From Oscillospiraceae bacterium (GTDB lineage: Bacteria > Bacillota > Clostridia > Oscillospirales > CAG-272): DNA of 64,000 bases. Below the pieces are notes generated by a model, which saw only the letters and a list, made by a program, of their open reading frames with translations, searched no databases and was not told the DNA's origin. Position 1 is the stretch's first letter. Each line of letters opens with the position of its first letter. The stretch is taken from contig SVQP01000003.1 of the NCBI GenBank assembly GCA_015065285.1, positions 1 to 64,000 of the forward strand, written 5' to 3'. Shown one piece after another: positions 7,280 through 14,034 of this stretch. The translations under genes and the position numbers were made by a program.

Positions 7280-8317
7280 ATGACTTTGAATATTGTGGTT
7301 TTGATGGGCGGACTTTCGCCGGAAAGAGACGTTTCGCTGACCTCGGGGTCGCTGATTGCCAACGCACTGATCCGAAAAGGGCACAGAGTGTGCCTGCTTG
7401 ACGTGTATCTTGGAACGCAGCTTTCGGAAAAAGGACTTGACGAGTGCTTTGTTACCACGCCTTATCCGGCGCACAGCGTCAGTGAGCAGGTGCCCGATTT
7501 AGAGGCGCTTGTGCGCGAGAGCGGAAACGGAGACGCCAAGATCGGTGCGAACGTCATCCCACTTTGCAAGTATGCCGACGTGGTGTTTATGGCGCTGCAT
7601 GGAGATATGGGGGAAAACGGTCAGTTGCAGGCAACGCTGGATTCCTTTGGCATTCGCTATACGGGCTCCGGTTACGTAGGCAGCCTTTTGGCAATGGATA
7701 AGGATCTTGCCAAGAAAATGCTGGTGGGTGCAGGCGTGCCCACACCCGATTGGGTGCTGGTGGATCTTGCGCAAAAGCTGCCCGATCAAGCTCCCGCACA
7801 TATCGGTTATCCCTGCGTGGTTAAGCCCTGCTCGGGCGGCTCCAGCGTTGGGGTTTCCATGGTGGATGATGCTGCGCAGTTTGCAGATGCCATGCACGCT
7901 GCTGCCAAATATGAAAGGTACGTGTTGGTGGAAAAGAAGATCCTGGGCAGGGAGCTGACGGTCGGGATTCTGGCAGGCGAGGTGCTGCCCGCCATTGAAA
8001 TCATTCCCACCGAGGGATTTTACGATTATACCAACAAATATCAGGGTGGCAAGACGCTGGAAATCTGTCCTGCACCTATCGATGAGCAGACCCGCGTGCA
8101 GGTGGGAGAGCTGACGCTCAAAGCCTTTGATGCACTGCGCCTTGGCGAATATGCGCGCTTTGACTGGATGCTGGATTTTGATGGCGGGCTTTGGTGCCTG
8201 GAGGCAAACACGCTGCCCGGCATGACCCCCACCAGCCTTTTGCCGCAAATGGCTGCAAAGATCGGGCTTGACTATGATTCGCTTTGCGAAAAGCTGGTCG
8301 AGCTTGCGCACAAATAA
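7280..8317 (+). CDS. ddl: D-alanine--D-alanine ligase
   Basis: 345 residues, ATP-grasp fold. Visible motifs: GGLSPERDVSLTSG at the N-terminus, ALHGDMGENGQLQ, YTGSGYVGSLLAMDK, KPCSGGSSVGVS (ATP site), and EANTLPGMTPTSLLP at the end. The omega loop contains YDYTNKY; a Tyr there is the mark of ligases that make D-Ala-D-Ala rather than D-Ala-D-Lac, so vancomycin-type resistance is not suggested. The product feeds peptidoglycan precursor synthesis. Residues 60-90 carry a short insertion relative to E. coli DdlB. Likely co-transcribed with prmC; terminator at 8329. Confidence 0.95.
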   Translation: MTLNIVVLMGGLSPERDVSLTSGSLIANALIRKGHRVCLLDVYLGTQLSEKGLDECFVTTPYPAHSVSEQVPDLEALVRESGNGDAKIGANVIPLCKYADVVFMALHGDMGENGQLQATLDSFGIRYTGSGYVGSLLAMDKDLAKKMLVGAGVPTPDWVLVDLAQKLPDQAPAHIGYPCVVKPCSGGSSVGVSMVDDAAQFADAMHAAAKYERYVLVEKKILGRELTVGILAGEVLPAIEIIPTEGFYDYTNKYQGGKTLEICPAPIDEQTRVQVGELTLKAFDALRLGEYARFDWMLDFDGGLWCLEANTLPGMTPTSLLPQMAAKIGLDYDSLCEKLVELAHK

Positions 8318-8328
8318 ACCTGCTGATC

Positions 8329-8362
8329 AAGCACTCACAAATGGCGTTTGTGAGTGCTTTTT
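8329..8362 (+). terminator. terminator of prmC-ddl
   Basis: AAGCACTCACAAA pairs with TTTGTGAGTGCTT around TGGCG, followed by a T-run. Confidence 0.9.
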
Positions 8363-8477
8363 GAATTGCAAATTCGGCAAAGTGACTGGTTTTGTATTTT
8401 TTGATTTGTGAAAAACGCAGAAAAGTTGGTCATTGTGCAAAAATGTGAAAAAAGCTCTCCCCAACACGCGCGCGTTA

Positions 8478-8486
8478 TGTTATAAT
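8478..8486 (+). promoter_or_regulatory. extended -10 promoter of the glycan operon
   Basis: TGTTATAAT at 8478-8486, with no good -35 at the expected place (8458). It precedes GGAGG at 8505 and the start at 8515. A weak -35 with a strong extended -10 is typical for promoters that need an activator. Confidence 0.6.
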
Positions 8487-8514
8487 AAAATATAACTTCA
8501 CGCTGGAGGTTTAC

Positions 8515-9957
8515 ATGAAACGCAAGATTTTATGCCTTATATTGGCGATGTTGACCTTGCTTGGCACGTGTATTGGCTGCGCATCGGGAAATCAGCCCGG
8601 GCAAGAAACCAATGACACGCCCGAATCGGAAGGCGATGCCTTTGATCAAGCGCTTGGCGCGCTTTCGGCGGATTGGGGCGGTGAGGATTTTACCGTGCTT
8701 GGCAGAAATGATGCCGGCAGCTCGGTCACCGAGATTTTGAGGGAAGAGGCAAGCTCTGACCCGCTGGAGGATGCCGTTTACCGTCGCAACCTGACGCTTT
8801 CGGAGCGCTGCAATCTGAATTACCGTGCAGTGATTGAACCCTCTGATCAGCTTCCCATTGTGATTGGCAACGATATCAAATCCGGCTCGGGCGAATACGA
8901 TATTGCGTTTCCGGACATGCGTAACGCAGGCATGATGGCAACCAAGAATATGCTGGTGGATTTCCATGAAATGCCCTATATCGACATGGATGCCGAGTGG
9001 TGGGATCAGGGAACCGCAGAGCTGAGCATTTCGGGCAGGCTCTTTTGGATGAACAGCGATATCAACTTCATGGCGCATGACGTCACGTTCCTCACCATCT
9101 TTTCCAAGGTCATGGCGGATAAGCAGGGCATTGACGACCTGTATCAAACGGTCTACGATCAGGAATGGACGCTGGACGTTTTCTCCGAGTATATCAAAAA
9201 GGTCTCCTCGGATCTGGACGGTAACGGCAGATTTGACGAGAGCGATGCTTACGGTCTGATCGGCACGTCGTCCATGGGATATAACATGTTTTATGCCTCC
9301 GACCTTGTGTTTGTCAAATGTGAGAATGAAGAGCCTTACCTGGCAATGACCGAGACCGATCTGCTCAAGGCAAGCGACCTGCTTGATAAGCTGCTGGAGC
9401 TGTTCTATAACGGCAACAGCACCTATCTTGTCGCTCCCGGCAAGGAAAAGGACGCGCTGCAGATGTTTATCAACAATCAGGGCTTGTTCTATATGGAATG
9501 CTGCAGCTACGTCAATGGACTGAGAAACATGTCGGATGACTTTGGCGTGCTGCCCATGCCCAAATACGACAAGAAGCAGGAAACGTACACTACTTACGTG
9601 CATTGCATTTCCTCCACCATGGTCATCGTACAGAGCTTCAAGCAGTTTGACGAGATGAGCAAGATCATCGAAACCATGGCAATCCTGTCCGGCAAGTCGG
9701 TTATCCCCACCTATTATGAGCTGGTGCTCAAGCGCAAGTCCATCCGTGACGAGGATTCTGCGGGTATGCTTGACATCATTTTCTCCAACCGCACCTACGA
9801 TCTTGCAAATTACTATGAAAAGATCGGCTTGATGTATACCTTCCAGGCAGCGGTGGATTCCAAGACCAGCTCGTTTGCGTCCGGCTATAATAAGCAGGTG
9901 CGCAAGGCGACCCGGGAGCTTGCCAAGATCGCGGATGAATATTCCGACCTTGAATGA
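8515..9957 (+). CDS. solute-binding lipoprotein, copy 1 of a tandem pair
   Basis: 480 residues. The signal peptide ends in the lipobox CIGC, so Cys22 should be lipid-anchored on the outer face of the membrane. The rest looks like a large extracellular solute-binding protein of the family 1 type found in Clostridia, with a Ca-binding-like loop DLDGNGRFDESDAYG near residue 240 and a conserved GTSSMGYNMFYASD stretch. The neighbour at 10002 is a close paralogue along its full length. No ABC permease or ATPase lies in this operon, so the partner is either encoded elsewhere or the protein acts as a binder for the MFS-GH2 fusion downstream; the second idea is only inference. Confidence 0.8.
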   Translation: MKRKILCLILAMLTLLGTCIGCASGNQPGQETNDTPESEGDAFDQALGALSADWGGEDFTVLGRNDAGSSVTEILREEASSDPLEDAVYRRNLTLSERCNLNYRAVIEPSDQLPIVIGNDIKSGSGEYDIAFPDMRNAGMMATKNMLVDFHEMPYIDMDAEWWDQGTAELSISGRLFWMNSDINFMAHDVTFLTIFSKVMADKQGIDDLYQTVYDQEWTLDVFSEYIKKVSSDLDGNGRFDESDAYGLIGTSSMGYNMFYASDLVFVKCENEEPYLAMTETDLLKASDLLDKLLELFYNGNSTYLVAPGKEKDALQMFINNQGLFYMECCSYVNGLRNMSDDFGVLPMPKYDKKQETYTTYVHCISSTMVIVQSFKQFDEMSKIIETMAILSGKSVIPTYYELVLKRKSIRDEDSAGMLDIIFSNRTYDLANYYEKIGLMYTFQAAVDSKTSSFASGYNKQVRKATRELAKIADEYSDLE

Positions 9958-10001
9958 TTGAATGAACTAAATTTTATAACAAATTTTCAGGAGGTTTTTT
10001 T

Positions 10002-11441
10002 ATGAAACTCAAGCTTTTGAGTGTGCTTCTGGCTGCTTTGATGCTGCTTGCTTGTCTTGCAGGCTGTGCAGACACGGGTGACCAGGGCGGTGATGACGAG
10101 GGCGCTTCGTCCGAAGCTGAAACCAACGTGTATCAGGACGCATTGAGTCAGATCGACGTTGACCTGGGCGGTGATACCTTTGCGGTTGTTTGCCGTAACG
10201 ATGCGGGTAATGCGCAGAATGAGATGATGCGCGAGGAAGAAAGCTCTGACCCCTTGGAGCATGCAGTGTATAACAGAAATCTGCTGCTGGAAGAAAAGTG
10301 CCACATTGATTATGTTGTGACTCCCGTGGGTACGGCTGACGTCAGTGAGACCATCCGCAGCGACATTCAGGCGGGCGCGGGCGAGTACAGCATTGCCATG
10401 CCCAGTATGGTCGGTGCAGGCACCATGGCAACGCGCGGTCACCTGCGTGATTTCCACGATCTGCCTTACGTAGATCTGGATGCCGAATGGTGGGACCAGG
10501 GTACTGCTGCGCTGAACATTGCAGGTAAGGTATTCTGGATGAACAGCGATATCAATTTCCTGGCGCATGACGTAACCTTCCTTATTCTGTTCTCCAAGGT
10601 TCTGGCAGAGCAGGAGGGACTGGATAATCTGTATGAAACCGTAGAAAATCAGGAATGGACGCTGGATCTGTTCAGCACCTACGTAGAAAAGGTTTCCCAC
10701 GATGCAAACGGTGACGGTAAGTATAACGAATCCGATGTTTTCGGTTTGATCGGTACCTCCTCCATGGGCTCTACCATGTTCTATGCTTCGGGTCTTAAGT
10801 ACGTGGAGTGCCCCGAGGACGAGGATCCTTATCTGTGCATGACCGAGACCGATCTGCTCAAAGCAAGTGATCTTTTGGATAAGCTTCTCAATCTGTTCTA
10901 CTCCGGCAACTCCACCTACATTGTAAAGGCAGGCGATGAGGCAATTGCAAAGGGTATGTTTGCTGCAAACCAGGGCTTGTTCTACAGTGAGGTTGCAAGC
11001 TACATCGTAAACCTGAAGGATATGTCGGACGATTTCGGCGTTCTGCCCGTTCCGAAGTATGATAAGGCACAGGAAAACTACTGCACTTGGGTGCACGGCA
11101 TTTCCTCCACCATGGTAGTACCCAACGGCCCTCAGAGCTCTGAGGATATCAGTAAGGTCATCGAATGCATGGCAATTCTGTCGGGTGAAGAGGTCATTCC
11201 CACCTATTACGAGTTGGTTCTGAAGCGCAAGACCATCCGTGACGAGGAATCTGCAGGTATGCTGGATATCATTTTCTCCAACCGTACCTATGACCTTGTC
11301 AACTACTACACCACGCTGACGCTTGCAGGCACCTTCCAGAGCGCTGTCAGCAAGGGCACCAACTCCTTTGCTTCCTCCTACAGCAAGAATGAAGGCAAGG
11401 CAAAGAAGGCACTGAGCAAGCTGATTGCACAATTTGACTGA
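10002..11441 (+). CDS. solute-binding lipoprotein, copy 2 of a tandem pair
   Basis: 479 residues, lipobox LAGC. It shares with copy 1 the WWDQGTA, FWMNSDINF, MTETDLLKASDLLDKLL, DDFGVLP and SGMLDIIFSNRTYDL-type stretches (EESAGMLDIIFSNRTYDLVN here), showing tandem duplication followed by divergence. The Ca-loop here is DANGDGKYNESDVFG. The gene has its own GGAGG site 44 bases after copy 1. Two binding proteins with different pockets would widen the range of oligosaccharides captured; ligands cannot be told from sequence. Confidence 0.8.
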   Translation: MKLKLLSVLLAALMLLACLAGCADTGDQGGDDEGASSEAETNVYQDALSQIDVDLGGDTFAVVCRNDAGNAQNEMMREEESSDPLEHAVYNRNLLLEEKCHIDYVVTPVGTADVSETIRSDIQAGAGEYSIAMPSMVGAGTMATRGHLRDFHDLPYVDLDAEWWDQGTAALNIAGKVFWMNSDINFLAHDVTFLILFSKVLAEQEGLDNLYETVENQEWTLDLFSTYVEKVSHDANGDGKYNESDVFGLIGTSSMGSTMFYASGLKYVECPEDEDPYLCMTETDLLKASDLLDKLLNLFYSGNSTYIVKAGDEAIAKGMFAANQGLFYSEVASYIVNLKDMSDDFGVLPVPKYDKAQENYCTWVHGISSTMVVPNGPQSSEDISKVIECMAILSGEEVIPTYYELVLKRKTIRDEESAGMLDIIFSNRTYDLVNYYTTLTLAGTFQSAVSKGTNSFASSYSKNEGKAKKALSKLIAQFD

Positions 11442-11447
11442 TCGCAC

Positions 11448-12389
11448 ATGAAAAAATATCTGCTTCCAAAGAGCGGGACGTTTTTCAAGGCAAATCTGCA
11501 TTGCCACACAATCTGCTCGGACGGGAAATACACGCCCGAGCAGATCAAGCAGAAATATATGGCACAAGGATATGCGGTTGTGGCTTTTTCGGACCACAAC
11601 CGCATTTTGCCCCATCCGGAGCTCGAATCGTCGGATTTTGTCCCGCTGACTGCAATTGAAATTGATTTTAACGCACCGGCAGAGCACTGGAGCCATACCA
11701 GCGTATATCACCTGAATTATTTTTCTCCCGATCCCGACAGAGATGATTTTCTGCCTTTTGAGCGCGTTTACGATACCGACACCATCAGCGATCTGAATCT
11801 GCGTGCGCAGGAACAGGGGTTTTTGGTGCAGTACAATCATCCGCGCTGGTCCTTCCAGCATGCGTCCGATTTCCTTCCTCTCAAGGGGCTCTGGGGCTTT
11901 GAGGTCTATAATACCGGCTGCCAGAAGGAAATGTTCAACGGCTGGGGAGATTATGAATTTGAGCTTTGCTGCCGTGCCGGCATGGGTCTTGTGCCCGTGG
12001 CGACCGACGACAACCATAACTGGGCAATGGACGAGCAATCGCCCTATAACGATTCGTTTGGCGGCTTTAGCATGATCAAGGCTGAATCGCTGTCCTATCA
12101 GAATATTTTTGAAGCCATGAAAAGGGGAGATCTGTATGCCTCCACCGGTCCCGAGATCCGCGAGCTGTGGGTTGAGGATGGGGAGATGCACGTGGTCACC
12201 TCAGGCGTTTGCGGCATTGCGTTTTTAACCAGCGGCAGAGAGACCGCTATGAAGCGCGCGCTTGACGACAGCCTGACCGAGCATAGCTTCAAGGTACCCG
12301 AGCACGTGAAATTTGTTCGCGTGGAGCTGGCGGATACCAAGGGCGGGCGCGCCTTCTCGCGTCCTTACGACATCGGGGAACTTTTGTAA
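11448..12389 (+). CDS. PHP-domain metallo-phosphoesterase
   Basis: 313 residues. PHP motifs: NLHCHTICSDG at residues 16-26, AFSDHN, a Glu in AIEIDF, NHPRW, and ATDDNHNW, giving the His/Asp set that binds two or three metals. Family members hydrolyse phosphate esters, including histidinol phosphate, nucleotide 3',5'-bisphosphates and cyclic phosphates. No export signal, so it is cytoplasmic. It starts six bases after the second binding protein, inside a glycan operon, so a sugar-phosphate or nucleotide-sugar-related substrate is possible but unproven. Confidence 0.82.
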   Translation: MKKYLLPKSGTFFKANLHCHTICSDGKYTPEQIKQKYMAQGYAVVAFSDHNRILPHPELESSDFVPLTAIEIDFNAPAEHWSHTSVYHLNYFSPDPDRDDFLPFERVYDTDTISDLNLRAQEQGFLVQYNHPRWSFQHASDFLPLKGLWGFEVYNTGCQKEMFNGWGDYEFELCCRAGMGLVPVATDDNHNWAMDEQSPYNDSFGGFSMIKAESLSYQNIFEAMKRGDLYASTGPEIRELWVEDGEMHVVTSGVCGIAFLTSGRETAMKRALDDSLTEHSFKVPEHVKFVRVELADTKGGRAFSRPYDIGELL

Positions 12390-12406
12390 TCAAGAAAGGG
12401 TTTATT

Positions 12407-13978
12407 ATGGATTTTTGGGTAAAATCATCCGCTGAGCGTGTGTTCAAGCACACCAGAAAGCAAAAGGCGGACAGCGCGTACCTGTCCTTGCACACCGGAA
12501 AAAACATGTTTGTCAGCGCACAGCTTTTGTTGCGCGAGGTGGAGACTGCGTTTGAGATTTGTGACGTGACCGTCAGCGGTCTGCCCAAGGGCGTGCAGGC
12601 AGAGATCTGCGTGCAGGACTATGCTGTATTCAATGACGGTGTGCCGTATCCGGATATTCAAAAGCCCGGTAAGAGCGTACAGGTGCTTTCCAACACCACG
12701 CAGGGCATCTGGGTGCATTTGTGGGTGTCTCCCGAGGCTTGTGAGGGCAGTGCTGCGGTGCTTTGCAAGGTCAGCACGACAAGAGGAGACTTCTGCGCGC
12801 ACCTTGCGCTTGTTGTGTATCCCGTGACCATTCCCGAGCCTGCAGAGTCCGAGTTCGGACATGAATATTTCTTCTGCTCCACCGGCTATTTCGCGCCCAA
12901 GGGGCTTACTTGGAATACGCCTATCACGCCTTTCTACGACACCTATCGCTACAGCGACGAGTGGTGGCTGCTGATGGCAAATTACGCGCACGCCATGAAA
13001 ACGTTGCGCGTCAACAGCCTGAATCTTTCCATCATTGATTTTTTGGTCGATGGCGGATCCAAGCGCATCTGTGAGACCGAGTGGTATTTCGATTTTGCGC
13101 TGCTTGATCGCTTTATCGAGCTGTTTTTGACCGAGGGCAGCTTCCGCTATATCACGCTGGCAGCTATGATTGCCTCTGTGAACGGTGATACCGTGATCGC
13201 GGTGGATGAAAACGGACATCACGTGTGGTACAAGACCTCCGAGCCCCAAGCCAAGTATTGGCTGGAGGCTGTGTGGGGCAGCATTTACAAGCACTTTACC
13301 GAAAAGGGCTGGATCCATATGCTGCAGATGCGCCTGGAGGATGAGCCGCACACCAGCAACGTATGGATGTGGGCAAAGGAAATTGCCGACCGCGTATGCC
13401 CCGGCATTGTGTGCGGTGAGCCCTTGGATACCCATGCCATTTCGCTGGAGCTGGCAGGCAAGTGCAACCAGTACGTGCCCAGACTTGAGGTGTATGCAAG
13501 CGATCCTTTCTTCTACGCGCAGCGTCAGAAGGCAGGGGATACCGTATGGTGCTACAGCTGCTGCTTCCCCGAGGAGAACTGGTGGCTCAACAAGTTTATC
13601 GATCTGCCGCACTCCTTTAGCAGAATGATCAAGTGGGCATGCTTCTCACAGGGCATTACCGGATTTTTGCATTGGGGATTCAACTACTGGGGGGAGAAGA
13701 CCATTTACGGCATTCAGCCCCACGCAAGATATAAGGGTGACGGCTATATCGTGTACCCCGATATCGAGCATTTTGACGTGATCCATTCCAACCGCGGTGT
13801 AGCAACGCGCGAAGGACTTTACGACTGGGAGCTGCTGCATATGCTGGCGCAGAAGGATGCGCAGGCAGCTCTTGCAATCTCCCGCTCGGTCGCACGCACC
13901 TTTGATGATTTTACCGACGATGCAACCGTGATCGATTCCGCTCGCGAACGCTTGCTCCGGGCAATTTCTCAGTTTTAA
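12407..13978 (+). CDS. DUF4091 / GH123-type glycoside hydrolase-like protein
   Basis: 523 residues with no signal peptide. An N-terminal beta-sandwich (about 1-150) is followed by a TIM-barrel-like region. RLEDEPH holds the neighbouring Asp312-Glu313 pair expected for the substrate-assisted mechanism of GH123 beta-N-acetylgalactosaminidases. The end carries GFLHWGFNYW and NRGVATREGLYDWELL, the C-terminal pattern of DUF4091 proteins. Cytoplasmic action on an imported GalNAc- or related oligosaccharide is inferred. It sits between a PHP protein and the MFS-GH2 fusion in one operon. Confidence 0.75.
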   Translation: MDFWVKSSAERVFKHTRKQKADSAYLSLHTGKNMFVSAQLLLREVETAFEICDVTVSGLPKGVQAEICVQDYAVFNDGVPYPDIQKPGKSVQVLSNTTQGIWVHLWVSPEACEGSAAVLCKVSTTRGDFCAHLALVVYPVTIPEPAESEFGHEYFFCSTGYFAPKGLTWNTPITPFYDTYRYSDEWWLLMANYAHAMKTLRVNSLNLSIIDFLVDGGSKRICETEWYFDFALLDRFIELFLTEGSFRYITLAAMIASVNGDTVIAVDENGHHVWYKTSEPQAKYWLEAVWGSIYKHFTEKGWIHMLQMRLEDEPHTSNVWMWAKEIADRVCPGIVCGEPLDTHAISLELAGKCNQYVPRLEVYASDPFFYAQRQKAGDTVWCYSCCFPEENWWLNKFIDLPHSFSRMIKWACFSQGITGFLHWGFNYWGEKTIYGIQPHARYKGDGYIVYPDIEHFDVIHSNRGVATREGLYDWELLHMLAQKDAQAALAISRSVARTFDDFTDDATVIDSARERLLRAISQF

Positions 13979-13988
13979 CGTATCACTG

Positions 13989-14014
13989 CAGAGGTGGCAA
14001 GTCTGCCACCTCTG
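13989..14014 (+). other. intra-operon hairpin without T-run
   Basis: CAGAGGTGGCA and TGCCACCTCTG pair perfectly over 11 bases with loop AGTC. No T-run follows, so it is more likely an mRNA processing or stability element than a terminator. It lies between the DUF4091 gene and the MFS-GH2 gene. Confidence 0.7.
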
Positions 14015-14034
14015 TATGATTGAAGGAATATTGA

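Noticed and set aside
7998-8060. VanA-type D-Ala-D-Lac ligase
   Set aside because: The omega loop has the Tyr-containing YDYTNKY of D-Ala-D-Ala ligases, and no vanH or vanX gene is close.
9208-9255. Dockerin-type calcium loops in the two binding lipoproteins
   Set aside because: Only one D-x-D/N-G-x-x loop occurs per protein and the paired helix pattern of a dockerin is absent. A single structural Ca site is more likely.
9987-12191. A 734-codon minus-strand open frame across the second binding protein and the PHP gene
   Set aside because: The plus-strand genes have signal peptide, ribosome sites and catalytic motifs; the minus frame has none.
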